This document shows, in pieces, positions 52,074-62,678 of a DNA stretch of 64,000 bases (position 1 is its first letter; each line of letters begins with the position of its first letter). The DNA is from Paragorgia papillata (lineage: Eukaryota > Cnidaria > Anthozoa > Scleralcyonacea > Coralliidae), in contig JAWNZC010000013.1 of the NCBI GenBank assembly GCA_035771165.1, positions 1,541,001-1,605,000 of the forward strand. Reading direction: 5' to 3'. The notes beneath the pieces are model-generated. The model saw only the letters and a program-made list of their open reading frames with translations, had not been told where the DNA came from and searched no databases. The position numbers were made by a program, and so were the translations under genes.

Positions 52074-55000
52074 GTGTTTTTCAGCTCTGTTGTTGCAATT
52101 TCAATTTGACCGCGCGTACAGTAAGAAGAGTGGTTTTAGTTTGATCCTACCAAACACCGAGTACTCCGGTTTCCTCCTGCAGTAACACTGGTCCAACATA
52201 CCAAAATCAATAGAAAATCGTTTTCCCTTTTAATTTTTTTTTAGCATCATGTTTCGGACTTAACAATAATAACATTAATAATAATGTTTTAATGTACAAA
52301 GAGACAAAGGGCCCGTTTACATGGACTAAAAGTTGGCTCGGGTAAGAGGGGCAGCCTACCCCCCCCCCCCCCCCCCCCGAGACAACTTTGTCGGTTTCTG
52401 AACCGGTTTAAGCCTAGAGGACTAGGTATACTAGGTATAGTTATGCATCTAATTCAAGATAGCCGATCGTCGGGAAGAAACTGTAACTGTACTGTTAGAA
52501 TTAAAAGATAGAATTAAACTCTTTTTGTACTTCTTCAGGCCAATTATCAGGTTTTCAACCATTGTTGGAGAACAAGACCATCTTTTTCGCTTCGTATTTG
52601 TTGCTCTATCAATTGTTTCACTTTCTGCCGCCATTTCGTTTCGCAGTTTTGCCTCGGGTAGGCGAGTCAAATTGTTTACATGGAGGGAACTTTATCTCAC
52701 CCCCTAGGGTTACCCTACCTCGCAAAGAGGGTGACCCTACCCCCAGGGTGACCCTACTACCCGAGACAAGTATGAAATTCCCCATGTAAACGCTCACTGT
52801 CGAGACTAAGTAAAATGAACACAAAGTAGGCTCCCCCAGGGTAGCTCAGGGGGGTAGGGTGACCCTTCTACCAGGGACAACGTTTGTCCATGTAAATGGC
52901 CCCTAAGAGAGCAGAAAAAGATTTGCTTTGAGCTCAAACCATTAACTGTACATACCTCAGATGGTTTGGCAACTGATTCCTCGTCAATAAATTTGCTCCA
53001 AGGTCCTTAAAGAATTCCCAGATATACGATTAGGAAAATGTTTTACGAAAAATCAATATTAATAACAATTTAATGTAACACCGCTCCCAAACGTTTTGCG
53101 CCTTCACATATATACGCTGCACTGAATGTTTATAATTAAATGAACATATGTACGAATATCAGAATTTTCTATATTTTTATATTATCAAATAATATAAAAA
53201 GCACAAATTTCATTTCATGCATGAGCACTTTTGATTTTAAGTTGATTACGTATTTTCTGACATACTCGTTACATTTCATCGTTGAATTACACAAGATTAA
53301 AGTGAGAATCAAAAGACAGGGGATTTTATATTGATCAGTTTTATTTGTTATGGGTTTTCATGGAAAACAGAGAGAACATAAGAAAGCTAAACAGATAGAG
53401 ATTGAAAACACACTATTCTGTGTTTAATACTTACCGCCATTCTGAAAATCGCAGAACAGCTCGAAAACACTTCGTTGGACACTCGGTACCTTTTATAGTC
53501 GGCCATAGCGTTTAAATGAAATAAAAGTAGCGTGCTGCGTAGGCAGTGTTGAAACAACAATCGAAATATAGTAAGGTTCGATATACTGCCGAAACAGAGA
53601 ACGTAGGAGTCTAACATTTCGAGCGAAGGCCCTTCGTCAGAGAGAAACGTAAAAGCTGCTTTTCTCTCTGACGAAGGGCCTTCGCTCGAAACGTTAGATT
53701 CCTACGTTCTCTGTTTCGACAGTATATCAAACCTTACTATATTTCCATAGCGTTTAAGGGCTTTCCAGAAATTTCATAGACCGTGAGACCCCTGTCTTTA
53801 GTAGGATAGCTCTGATAAAAACTCAGTTGTGACAGCGCAGTTTCATAATTATCATATACCTTTGTAGCCCTCGATTTCTCCAGGGTCACCAGCCTGCTCC
53901 CTCTTTCGTTTATCTCCAGCGCGACATTTAGTTGTTTCAAAAACTGTCACCGCTTTGTTTTCCTCCGCTTTTTCCACATCACCAACAAACCTAGTACCAA
54001 ATGAAACCATAATTATTTTAGCAGGCAAACTGTTTAGAATTTTATATTCTGGCTTAATATGCCAGACGAATTTCTTCACTAGAAGAAAGAATGGTCTGAC
54101 CAGGTTTTGGCGGGAAACGAGATCTATAATTTTTTGCTGCCGTGATTCGGAAAATAGGGAGATTGAATCGGGATTCCGAATTTCTAAATAACGAAGACGT
54201 TAGTCGGGATTGGATCGGCTAACCAAACTTGTCGGGATACGAGAAGAGTAGCAAATATCGAGTGCGAGTCTGTATATAGATGGACTAGAACATACAAACT
54301 TTTAAAGGTCTGTTTACACGGCCAATTTAAGCGGGATCTGAGCCACATCTGACTTTAAGTAATAGAAACAGCATGAGCAGCCGAGCTGTATCTGATTTAC
54401 AAGGCGAGCTGCAAGCGAGCCGTAGTAAATCAGATACAGCTCGGCTGCTCATGCTGTATCTTTCTTAAAATACAAATGCATCTAAGTAATCAAGTTCACC
54501 AACTATTTTGGGGATACGCTCTGTTTTAGCCGAGAAAATCGAAGTTAAAGTTTATGTAAATCAGGACCATGCTGTATCCGATTTACAACCACTGCTACGG
54601 TATTGATTTCTTTTGTGTGTTTTCGTCATGAATTATTAATGAGTATTTTAAGCGGGTTTAAAATATCCGTGTAAACAGATCGGCGTAAATTAATCGCGAT
54701 TAGTTTGCACCACCTCAAGGAGGTGGATTAAGCTGAGCACGATCAGTTAATCGCGCTTAACTTGGCCGTGTAAACGCAACGGGATTGAAAAACGCTTGCT
54801 ATTAATACGGTGTTATTAATACGATAAAACGCTTCTTTTTTTTCCCTGCTGTAGAAGCTTCCATCTCGCTATTCTTTGTTCCTTTGTTTCGTTCTTTTAG
54901 CTATTACACTTTCTCGTGTACCGATGTCTTCCGTTGTTCTTTGACGCACGCTACCCATACGAAGCTTCCAAAACCAAAAATATAGCTCGTCCGTCATGTT

Positions 55001-58000
55001 GAATAATGGTGTACGCATGTTTTAGTAAGGGATTATTAAATGACCGTGTAAACGCACCAAGGTGGCGCATTTTAAGCACGCTTAACTTAAGCGTGCTTAA
55101 ATTTTGGCCGTGTAAACAGGGGTTTAGATGAAACGACAACCCTACCTCTCTTTGTTGTTGGCAGTGTCATCACTTGGATCTAACGCATAACCTACAGTAT
55201 AGTAAAGACAAAGAATACTGAATAGGCGACTTGTACTAAGTGGCCACGTGATCTCAGCATCAAGAGCAAGTTAGGAGACCTCGGCACTTTGCCCAGTAGT
55301 CCGAGTGAACGCCTCACCCAGGCGTCTTGTTTTAAAACTTGTTTAAAGGGTATTGGCAATAAAAATTAAGTTTGTCCCATTTGAAAGAACTCGTCAAATG
55401 GTATAAGAAGACCTTTTGCAATTTTTCCGTATCTGTTTTGGTTTTGGAAATATTTCGACCAAACTCAGCGTGCTGTCTGCCATCTTGGAATTATTTTCGA
55501 TATGCAAAATTGTGCATGCGACGACATAAGCAGGGTAAAGTGAAATTTTTATCTTGCCAACCTTATGACATTATGAGCTAGAAACTCGATTTTTTGTTGC
55601 GCTATTTCCATTTTAAATTGACCCACAACATTTAGAAAGCCTTCCGTGCATGAAATTTGGACACCCACGGAGTAGTTTCATCAGGTTTACCCTGCTTGTG
55701 ACATCGCCAATTTCCTACTTAATTAGACCCAATATTACAACAAGATGGCGGACAGCACGCTGTCTTTGGTCGAAATATTTCAAAACACAAGAAAGATACA
55801 GAAAAATTACATAAGGTCTTCTTATACCATTTGGCGAGTTCTTTCAAATGAGACAAACTTAATTTTTATTGCCAATCCCCTTTAAGGTGGCTCCTTATAG
55901 TTTCAATAAATACGCGCTATTTCATACGCTCATTATCTAATGTTATTCACAAGTTTAAAAATTTGTTAGATAAATACTAAGTAGACCTTACTATAGCAGA
56001 ACTATCGCAGATATAAAATATCTATCAAAAAGTTCAATTATTTGCTGTTACCATGGCAATAATGACGTTGGAATCTTGGTATATTTTCAAATATTGCATA
56101 ATTGAAGCGGCATGTCTTCAGTTTGCTTCGGTGAAATTTTTTAAAAATTGCTGAGACGATAGATACTGTTGTGGAGAATATCCATGCACAAAATCAGAGA
56201 GGGTTGTATGGACAGATTTTTCGCTATAAAAATTATCGATTTAAAAAAGTTCTGTCTTATGAAAATTTTTTAAAATTATATATACTTTAGAACTTTTTAT
56301 AAAACTACTTATTTACAAAATTTTAGCAAAATTCACCGAAGAAAACGTCTACAAGTCTAACATCTATGTAGACGCGGTCATAGAATTTCGAATCGACAAG
56401 ATCGCTATTTACGCATGCGTAGCGATACTATTTCTAGTCACCAGTCCCCTATTGAAATTACCGTAGGGAGCCACCTTAAGTGACACTGTGCAATTCTTTG
56501 TGTAACTTGTCTTGCAACGGCTTAACCCCTAAGTTGCATTGCACGAGCATGCAGGGGTATTACACTATGCATGCAATGTTTCTTCGCAAAGGTGACCGGT
56601 GACTGGAGCGGTTTACAAAGCGTATTTTAATTGGCTGACCGCGCAAATTCTTGCATTTTGCACACAACACTTACCATAACTACAAAAGGTTTTCATCTGA
56701 TTTTCAAATTGAAAGTGGCTGATATGAGCAGGCTCAACATGACCTTCAAAAAAGCAAAAATTAATAATTACCTCCGCCAGGAGCAGACCTGGAAATAGTT
56801 GCAACCTTTCTTGGATCCTACGCTAAAGACCAAATAATTTCTTCAAAAACACGGTGGTCGCACTACATTTATAGCAGGACTAAAATAATCATTAATAAAG
56901 CTGTGCCTAGCAAAATCCATTGAATTGAATTAATATTTTGATATTTCACCACTTAACACAGAAAATATAAGTCATGTGAAATGTAGAATTACTAACTGAA
57001 CATTGCCAAGCTTCCTTGCTTCGTGTACACGCGTAAAAACGCACAAATTGTTCATGGTTAACAGGCGTGAACAATGTTGTGCTGCACCCCGTGAACAAGT
57101 TGTCAACAAGTTGTTCACTTATAGTTCGAACAATTTGTTCACGGATAAATCAACAGTCATGAACAAGTTGTTCTAACAGCACATTTTCATAGCCAACAAC
57201 GTTGTTCGCACATGATACAACATGTTGTAACAGCATGACGAAATAACAACGATGAACAACAATGTTACAACAATGGTGAACATGGTTGATTTATCTCAAC
57301 AGGTTCTTCGGTTGCTTCAACAATAACGGTTGTTGTTTCATGAAGCTGTAACAACATGATGAAACAATGATGAACAATGTTGTTAACTCATCAATGTTGT
57401 TCACACATGATAACAACGTTGTTACAGCATTGTTCAGGCAACAATGCTGTAACAACTTGTGAGATTTTTACGTGTGTAATTCAAACAAAAGCGATATATA
57501 CTGCAGGCCAAACTACTGTGGTGATAGATTGATTTAGGGCATGTTTACACTGAAATCGACCCGAGATCGATCTAAAGTAAGAAGTTTTATTTGACTGTTC
57601 ACACTGGGCTTGCTTTTCCTCTGATCAGTTTCGGATCGATCTCAAAGTACGGTGTAAACAGGCCGTTACAAACAACTCAGGCCAAGTTCGTTGGCACTTG
57701 CCAGCCCAAAACTTTCTTACAACCAAAATATTTTCTTGGAACGAGGATCCCAGGATCCACCACTATTTCCAGGTCTGGCCAGGAGGTTACGTTTTCACCT
57801 CTGTTTGTTTGTTTGTTTGTTTGTTTGTTTGTTTGTTTGTTTGTCTGGGCATGTCTGTCTGTTTGTCTATCTGAGTTTGTCACTGTCTGTGTGTCTGTCT
57901 GTTTGTCTGTGTCTGTTTATCTATATAACTATGTCTGTCTATCTGAGTCAGTCAGTCAGTCAGTCAGTCAGTCAGTCAGTCAGTCAGTCAGTCAGTCAGT

Positions 58001-60903
58001 CAGTCAGTCAGTCAGTCAGTCAGTCAGTCAGTCAGTCAGTCAGTCAGTCAGTCAGTCAGTCAGTCAGTCAGTCAGTCAGTCAGTCAGTCAGTCAGTCAGT
58101 CAGTCAGTCAGTTAGTCAGTCAGTCAGTCAGTCAGTCAGTCAGTCAGTCAGTCAGTCAGCCAGTCAGCCATCCTGTTTGTTTGTTTGTTTGTTTGTTTGT
58201 TTGTTCGTTCGTTCGTTCGTTCGTTCGTTCGTTCGTTCGTTCGTTCGTTCGTTCGTTCGTTCGTTCGTTCGTTCGTTCGTTCGTTCGTTCGTTCGTTCGT
58301 CCGTCCGTCTGTCTGTCTGTGAGAGCAAGCGTCTCAGGTTTTTGTGAAAGGGTCTGGAGAATGAAATTGATGACCCGGAGAATCAGGTCCGAAGGCTCTG
58401 CATGGTGCGGAGGACCATCCTGCTAGGGGTTCCTGGGGCATGCACCCCGGGAAATTTTGAAATTTTGAGGCTCTCAAATGCCATTTCCAGCCATTTCAGA
58501 GGTAAAAAATGCCATACAACTGAGTCGAATATGATATAATATAGGTAAAGTAATGGTAGATCCCATGCTCCAGCGCGGTAGAATTCAATATGGCGGGAAG
58601 AACAAAACGGGTTTCAAAACACGCGTTGGGGAATTTGAGACGGCGAATTTGCTACAAAATCCACTCAACCACCGGCGAAATTTGCCATTCACCGGCCTAA
58701 ATCTGAAGGACTGGCTCAGAGCCTGAGTTGGGCCAAAAACATATTTATGCCCACAAGCATCAACTCTATTGTTATAATAACTAACAACTAGTAACAAGAT
58801 GTGACGCTACGCTATAAATGTCCCACTACCTTGCAAGACGTTAAGCTAGGTTATAAGACGTTACGCTTCAGTCAAGGAAGAATTATTTTCGACATTTTCT
58901 CCAAACTGGCGCGTGACTCAACGCCATGAGGCATGATTTTCAGGAAGGGAAGGTTGTTATACCTGAGAGTGTATTCTTGTGTGCCAGCTGCTGTTTGGTT
59001 TTGAAAGGATTTTTGGGACCAACCTAAAACAGGCATTCAATCTTAGTGGAGTTAATCCAGTAAGCTACCCTCATGGATACCACTGAGAGCAGGGTATCAC
59101 CCCTGAAGAACAATGATTTTGATAGTTGCGGCAAATATATGTTGAAACATGCACATATTCACTAATATTTAACAAATAGATTCCATTTTGCCCTTGTCTG
59201 TTCAGTTATAGATGCACAGATGACGTCACAACGTGGTAAGAACAAAAAAGTGGCCCACAAGACGCAGTCGAGTGGGTCACTGATGTTCTGACGTGATCTG
59301 TGTCTGTCCTCTAATAGATCATGGCCAACAACCAATGACAACACACCAGGGTATTGTATAATCAATAATAGAGCACTGGTGTGTGCTGTTAGCGCACTAC
59401 CGGTACCTCTCACCACTGTAGTACAAAGTTAAGTCTACTAAGTTGGGCTTTAGATTTTCCAAATTTAGACCATGTTCACGAATAAAAGTATGTGGTAAAA
59501 TTGACATTAAATTAATCAGAGATAGAATAGACTTTTTAGTCATCATTAACACTTTGAGGTCTGGACCTCTCCCTTGTTCTGAATAAAATCATCTGGTGTT
59601 GGCCAGAATAAAATACTAAAGCCTCACCTTCAGGTTTCAAAGTGTTAAAGAGATAGGTGTTAACACTTTGAGGCCTGGACCTCTCACTGTGCTGAATAAA
59701 ATTGTCTGGTGTTAGCCCAAATAAAATACTAAAGACTCATCTTCAGGCTTCAAAGTGTTAAAGAGATACATGTTAACACTTTGAGGCCTGCCATTAGCCA
59801 GAATAAAATACTAAAGACTCGTCTTCAGGCTTCAAAGTGTTAAAGAGATAGGTTTTAATACTTTGAGGCCTGGACCTCTCACTGTGCTGAATAAAATCAT
59901 CTGGTGTTAGCCAGAATAAAATACTAAAGACAGTCGTCTTCAGGCTTCAAAGTGTTAAGGAGATAGGTGTTAACACTTTGAGGCCTGGACCTCTCACTGT
60001 GCTGAATAAAATTGTCTGGCATTAGCCAGAATAAAAATACTAAAGACATGCATCTTCAAAGTGTTAAAGAGATAGGTTTTAACACTTTGAGGCCTGGACT
60101 TCTCCCTGTGCTGAATAAAATCATCTGGTGTTAGCCCAAATAAAATACTAAAGACTCGTCTTCAGGCTTCAAAGTGTTAATGGTCAAATTAAATACCTAC
60201 CGAAGGAGCAAAAAGCTGCTCATATGATGGATTAAATGTCACTTCTTTCTTTGAAAGATCAAGGTGCTGTACTGTATCTATACCTTCCTGAAAAATAAAA
60301 TGAAATAATTTTTTTGTTGTAATAAGGGTGTAGTTAAATTGGAGCCTAGCTCTGTTGTATTGTCCCGCAACTATACTTGTATTATATAGCTGAAAGTGTA
60401 ATAAATATAAATAGAAAATAATAATAGTATTTATATTTATATATAATAAGCTAAATGATTTGCACGTTTTCATTCGTCGAGAGCCATGATCTATTTATTA
60501 CTGGACAGATATATGGATTTCATCACAACTTGTTCTGATTGCTGTGAACCAATGAAAATCACCACTCCAATGTCACAAACCAATCATATTGCTTGTTTTG
60601 TATAGATCATGGATCACGTCAGATGGCGTGCTTCATCTTTTTCAATGCCCTGGAAATTCAGCGGGAAATTCAATAAATCTTATCAAAAGTTGTTTTTTTA
60701 AACTTTTTTATTCTATAAAACGAATAGATTCCATTTTCCCGTTGTCTGTTCAGTTATAGATGCACAGAGGACGTCACAACGTGGTAAGAACATCAGTGAC
60801 TTGACTACGTCTCGTGGGCCACTTTTTTGTTCTTACCACGTTGTGACGTCATCTGTGCATCTATAACTGAATAGACAATGGCAAAATGGAATCTATTTGT
60901 TAA

Positions 60904-60935
<32 letters not shown>

Positions 60936-61529
60936 ATATATATTTAGTTAATATATTGTAATATATGTTGTAAATAAATAAATATATAATTTATTATACT
61001 GCATATTATTTTCTTAAATTGTAATAGTTAAATAGTGTCCCCAGTTAGCTAATACAGTACGTCTAAAATACATTGCCACTGAAATATACATACATGTCCA
61101 AATATACATAACTTATATTTAAATATTACAGTCAGTGTATATAATAAGTCAAAACATGGATTAGGTCAAAAATATTTTAAACGTACGACTTGATATTAAC
61201 ACTACGAGCCAAAAACAAAATTTGACAAAGAACAATATACTTTACTGTAGCTTTATCTAACTGAGTTACTATAAAACCGCCAATAATTCGTGAGGAGTTG
61301 GACGAGAGACGACAGTTGACGCGAATGTCGAAATTTATAAGTGTTTTAAAAGGCTTCTTACCTTCGCCGTTACACTTGGAGCACTGTTTAGAAGGAACTT
61401 GGATTTCAGGGATGTCATGTCGACATGTTTTTCTGGCTGGTTCGCGTCGCTATCTGGTAAATCATCAGGCTTTTCTTCTTCTTCTGAATCACTGCCATAC
61501 GAAACCAACGAAGTTGCAGCGGCGGCCAT
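40926..61529 (-). CDS. CDC40: CDC40 / PRP17 pre-mRNA splicing factor, WD40 (20 exons)
   Basis: Homologue of CDC40/Prp17, a spliceosome component needed for the second transesterification step. Exons in transcript order: 61362-61529, 60201-60287, 58963-59023, 56675-56743, 55146-55191, 53860-53990, 52956-53005, 51307-51403, 50526-50649, 49433-49523, 48291-48336, 48088-48189, 45787-45851, 44782-44832, 43870-43910, 43013-43105, 42455-42531, 41770-41914, 41147-41215, 40926-41034. These sum to 1722 nt, i.e. 573 residues and a stop, about the usual family length (human about 579). The N-terminus has an acidic YGSDSEEEE tract, followed by [24 protein letters not shown] and [22 protein letters not shown] leads into the propeller (about 277-573), with [80 protein letters not shown] and the C-terminal [10 protein letters not shown]. 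Every splice site is GT..AG and in frame. The 20-kb length is due to repeat-filled introns. Confidence 0.97.
41650..41735. repeat. Arm of the ATAGTCAAT..GGTCTGGA family
   Basis: ATAGGCGCTTTAACGTTTTTC.. and CCATTGACTATGAC match the right arm of the 18205-18550 element. It lies just below CDC40 exon 18. Confidence 0.5.
41945..42028. repeat. (CCGT)n microsatellite
   Basis: About 80 bp directly upstream of CDC40 exon 18 on the coding strand. Confidence 0.9.
42050..42440. repeat. 23-bp minisatellite TGTGTTCAATATTCTTAGAA
   Basis: About 16 copies of a 23-bp unit ending AAA, in the CDC40 intron between exons 17 and 18; it stops about 15 bp from exon 17. Confidence 0.85.
43130..43650 (-). pseudogene. 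LINE reverse-transcriptase tail (minus strand)
   Basis: The minus strand encodes [20 protein letters not shown] then [12 protein letters not shown] (43607 to about 43510), the typical last block of a LINE RT. It ends in a TTCTATTCTATTC tail at 43130-43145. A hairpin (GAGGGAAAAGACG.ATTAACC, 43154-43222) lies in the 3' region. Confidence 0.6.
43743..43843. mobile_element. Single TTAACA(C/T)TTTGA unit, reverse orientation
   Basis: A 101-bp unit of the family that forms the 59546-60180 array (GCCTGAAGACGAGTCTTTAG, CTAACGCCAGACGATTTTAT). Its left neighbour (43676-43742) repeats part of it inverted. Confidence 0.65.
44213..44648. mobile_element. TIR element ATACCGAAAAAGATGGCG
   Basis: CCGAAAAAGATGGCG near 44217 and its mirror near 44630, plus CCGCTGCCAAACGTTTTGCG near 44277 mirrored at about 44590. 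Related fragments are near 62580 and 63680. Confidence 0.6.
44966..45309. mobile_element. Element with CAACCTCGTCCCCAGGGCCA ends, copy A
   Basis: CCTCGTCCCCAGGGCCATTT near 44969 and CGCCCTGGGTACGAGGTT ending at about 45308. Includes CAAGATGGCGGCCAAAA. Confidence 0.65.
45520..45720. repeat. (CAAA)n (GGAA)n microsatellite
   Basis: CAAA, then GGAA/GGGA, then CAAA again over about 190 bp, 70 bp from CDC40 exon 13. Confidence 0.95.
45895..46095. mobile_element. MITE TATTACTTTACCGCCGTGTG
   Basis: About 200 bp. ATTACTTTACCGCCGTGTG is mirrored as CACACGGTGGCAAAATAAT; the inner arms GGCAACCTTGTTTACG also match. Confidence 0.65.
46467..46702. mobile_element. MITE CATTGAACTAAAAATAACTG, copy 2
   Basis: Near-identical to 26991-27228 in reverse orientation. 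Confidence 0.8.
46895..47836. mobile_element. Element with CAACCTCGTCCCCAGGGCCA ends, copy B
   Basis: Long inverted ends (about 75 bp, with CAAGATGGCGGCCAAAAACA) at 46897-46975 and 47765-47835. The interior has no recognised gene. Confidence 0.7.
48426..48776. mobile_element. MITE AGCCCTGCTCAAACGAGAAC, TTA duplication
   Basis: Flanked by TTA (48423-48425, 48777-48779). Ends AGCCCT..CAAACGAGAACGCAAG and mirror; the interior is made of ACTTGCGA-type motifs. Confidence 0.75.
48865..49360 (+). pseudogene. LINE reverse-transcriptase tail
   Basis: The plus strand reads [20 protein letters not shown] then [20 protein letters not shown], ending LFTMLN at the stop near 49023. The 3' region ends in TGATTGATTGATTGAT (about 49346-49362), a LINE-like tail. 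Truncated at the 5' end. Confidence 0.65.
49545..49665. repeat. Degenerate TTGGTTGATTGG / GTCGGTCAGTCA repeats
   Basis: Short tetranucleotide-based tract upstream of CDC40 exon 10. Confidence 0.6.
49825..50520. other. CDC40 intron with diverged CCTGG..CCCAGG-type repeat ends
   Basis: CAGCCTGGTTCCCAGGCCTC near 49836 and CAGCCTTTGCCAGAGCG with GAGCTCTGGGGACGACGTTG-like sequence near 50455-50518 resemble ends of the CCTCGTACCCAGGGC group. The boundaries are not clear. Confidence 0.35.
50871..50964. repeat. Near-perfect hairpin TTTTGGTAAAAGTGCAATCA
   Basis: Arms of about 42 bp around ACACGTGTAGTGT; the only difference is one extra ATTC unit in the left arm. Preceded by two GACCGTGTAGGTC.. direct repeats. 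Confidence 0.75.
51421..51443. repeat. (TA)n microsatellite
   Basis: Short TA tract before hammerhead copy 2. Confidence 0.7.
51584..51641 (+). ncRNA. Type I hammerhead ribozyme, copy 2
   Basis: Same structure as the 12.9-kb copy with one loop change (CCA for CCG in loop III): GTTC 51584-51587, CTACA 51592-51596, CTGATGA 51597-51603, stem II GCTGT/ACAGC 51604-51616, GAAA 51617-51620, cleavage after 51629, TGTAG 51630-51634, GAAC 51638-51641. It lies in a CDC40 intron (between the exons at 52956-53005 and 51307-51403), antisense to CDC40, and is followed at once by a (TA)n tract, as is copy 1. The single difference falls in a loop, so folding is preserved. Confidence 0.85.
51642..51696. repeat. 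(TA)n microsatellite
   Basis: About 55 bp of TA directly after the hammerhead. Confidence 0.9.
51726..51999. mobile_element. Inverted repeat GTAGTAAATAAGTGTCTCCG
   Basis: The left arm 51726-51784 is mirrored at 51938-51999 (GAACCGAGTTGAAAGCTCAA). The right arm is preceded by CTGAAGAAGACTCGAAGAAC, another degraded CTGANGA block. Flanked by TA tracts on both sides. Confidence 0.65.
52000..52073. repeat. (TA)n microsatellite
   Basis: About 72 bp of TA. Confidence 0.9.
52309..52902. mobile_element. TIR element GGGCCCGTTTACATGGAC
   Basis: Ends GGGCCCGTTTACATGGAC and GTCCATGTAAATGGCCCC, with inner GGGTGACCCTACC motifs and a poly-C run. It stops about 55 bp from CDC40 exon 7. Confidence 0.7.
53566..53745. 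mobile_element. Palindrome with two CTGACGA..GAAACGT arms
   Basis: TAGTAAGGTTCGATATACTG is mirrored at the right end. Both arms carry CTGACGAAGGGCCTTCGCTC then GAAA (minus 53617-53640, where GAAA reads GAAATG; plus 53668-53691). The same arm is present alone at 63541-63615. Confidence 0.7.
54305..55124. mobile_element. TIR element GTCTGTTTACACGGCCAA
   Basis: Ends GTCTGTTTACACGGCCAA and mirror (TTGGCCGTGTAAACAGG). It contains an inner palindrome AAACAGCATGAGCAGCCGAG (54365-54465) and several TTAAGCG motifs. Confidence 0.65.
55347..55881. mobile_element. TTAA MITE (AGGGTATTGGCAATAAAAA), copy 2
   Basis: TTAA at 55343-55346 and 55882-55885. Closely similar to copy 1. The right TTAA is also the left TTAA of the next element. 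Confidence 0.85.
55886..56475. mobile_element. TTAA element with GGTGGCTCC ends
   Basis: GGTGGCTCC at 55886 and GGAGCCACC ending at 56475, flanked by TTAA (55882-55885, 56476-56479). No transposase. Confidence 0.75.
57010..57480. mobile_element. Element ACACGCGTAAAAACGCACAA rich in TTGTTCA motifs
   Basis: Ends ACACGCGTAAAAACG and GATTTTTACGTGTGT. The interior is a mosaic of ACAATGTTGTT and TTGTTCAC palindromes, like the 441-859 family in style but not in sequence. Confidence 0.6.
57537..57665. mobile_element. 129-bp MITE GGGCATGTTTACAC, TTA duplication
   Basis: TTA at 57534-57536 and 57666-57668; ends GGGCATGTTTACAC and GTGTAAACAGGCCG; inner GATCGATCT motifs mirrored. Confidence 0.7.
57800..58320. 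repeat. (GTTT)n (AGTC)n (GTTC)n microsatellite
   Basis: About 520 bp with abrupt unit changes, in the CDC40 intron between exons 3 and 4. Confidence 0.95.
58415..58510 (+). repeat. Dispersed repeat GGGGCATGCACCCCGGGAAA
   Basis: Matches in reverse orientation the segment at about 62045-62150 (CGAGGGACCATGCCCCCGG). A transposon fragment of unknown class. Confidence 0.5.
58800..58930. repeat. Dispersed repeat related to the 24.7-kb minisatellite
   Basis: GACGCTACGCTATAAATGTCC followed by CATTTTCTCCAAACTGGCGC, as at 24655-25130 but unexpanded. Confidence 0.6.
59168..59300. mobile_element. Palindromic MITE AACAAATAGATTCCATTTTG, truncated copy
   Basis: Left half and centre of the 32744-32930 element; the right arm is lost after GGTCACTGATGTTC. 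Confidence 0.7.
59546..60180. repeat. Satellite of MITE-like units with TTAACACTTTGA ends
   Basis: Six head-to-tail units (starts about 59546, 59661, 59773, 59856, 59971, 60079; 83-115 bp). Each begins TTAACACTTTGAGGCCTGGA and ends CTTCAAAGTGTTAA, so each unit itself has inverted ends. It stops 20 bp from CDC40 exon 2. Confidence 0.85.
60718..60903. mobile_element. Palindromic MITE AACAAATAGATTCCATTTTG, copy 2
   Basis: Full-length palindrome matching 32744-32930 (GATGACGTCACAACGTGGTA), followed by a TA tract (60904-60945). Confidence 0.8.
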
Positions 61530-61534
61530 TTTGA

Positions 61535-62678
61535 AAATTTTGACCATATTCGTTCCCAGGCCATTAATAAAGCATCCGCCCGATGTAACCAAGGCATCAT
61601 TCAAGATGGCTTTGGTACATTGGCCACTGCTCTATTAGGCCTCAAATTTATTTTTTGTCGTAAAACTTCTGCCGCACTTAAAATGCTTGTATTAGGTTCA
61701 GTGGCGGCGCCACGGGGTGGACTGGATTTAATAGATCGACTTCTTAATGTTTCCAAATCCGTGGAGAAAACATTGGGGGGTGGGGGGGGCGAAGTAGTAT
61801 TGAGACTTTTTAAGATTGTGGCTATAATATTATTTGTCAGTGGCGCTCACGGCTGATAATCACTCCGGCGTTGGTAGGAGAGAACGGTCAGCAGTACTAT
61901 TGCATTTCATGAAGGATTACATAAAGTACGCTCGGTCGCATCCCCTCCGCTAATACGAAGTAGTTAGGGCTCGGGCGAAATTTCGTAATCGTCCTAAAAT
62001 GTGTTTTCTTTTGTGCATCAGTTTTATGACGTTTTATAACCTTCAGAATTCTGTAAAATCACCCCTCAAAGTGCAGAAAATGGCGTTTCAGGGACTCTAG
62101 ATTCCAAAAATTTCCGAGGGACCATGCCCCCGGACCCCCCTAGAGGTTTGTCCAATTAGGTTCGGCGCATGAAAAGAGCGACGTTTGAAACGGGAATATC
62201 TGCTTTCTTATTGGCTAAAATATTCGCGCGTTTTCAGCATGGATGGATGACTACCGGGGGTCTTCATGCATTGACGAGTAAAATCGACTGGCGTTATAAC
62301 CAGAGTAAAATACTAAAGGTTCGTCTGCATGGGTGCTTAGGAGTCAAAGGGTTACAGTAAGATACTTTTTGGGTGTAACATGCGCTCAGAACTGAATTAG
62401 TATCTAAATCTGAAAATATCTAAAACACCAATATAGTTGTAATTAAAATGTCAACAATTAATGTTTAAAAAACAAGACCAGCCAACAACTTGAATATATT
62501 CCAAAAAATAATGCCATTCTGAAGATACGAGTTAAAACAAGTGGAACTACAACCTTTACCCCTGTGCAAAGCAATTGCCCGTACCGAAAAAGATGGCAAC
62601 TGAACATTTAACCATTTATCCTTTGCGTGCAGCAAATTATACTGTTTCTTGCGGAATTACTGGAAGATATGGTTTTAA
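61535..62678. other. Upstream of CDC40; repeat fragments only
   Basis: Contains a poly-G run near 61778, the dispersed repeat at 62045-62150 and a diverged TTAACACTTTGA-family unit at about 62258-62357. A 78-codon open frame (61620-61856) has no recognisable domain. The CDC40 promoter must lie in the first few hundred bases. Confidence 0.4.

Noticed and set aside
57591..58426. Frames with SVSQSVSQ and RSFVRSFV
   Set aside because: (AGTC)n and (GTTC)n microsatellite in a CDC40 intron.
61620..61856. 78-codon plus frame upstream of CDC40
   Set aside because: No recognisable domain; includes a poly-G run and repeat-like sequence, with no splice or codon support.
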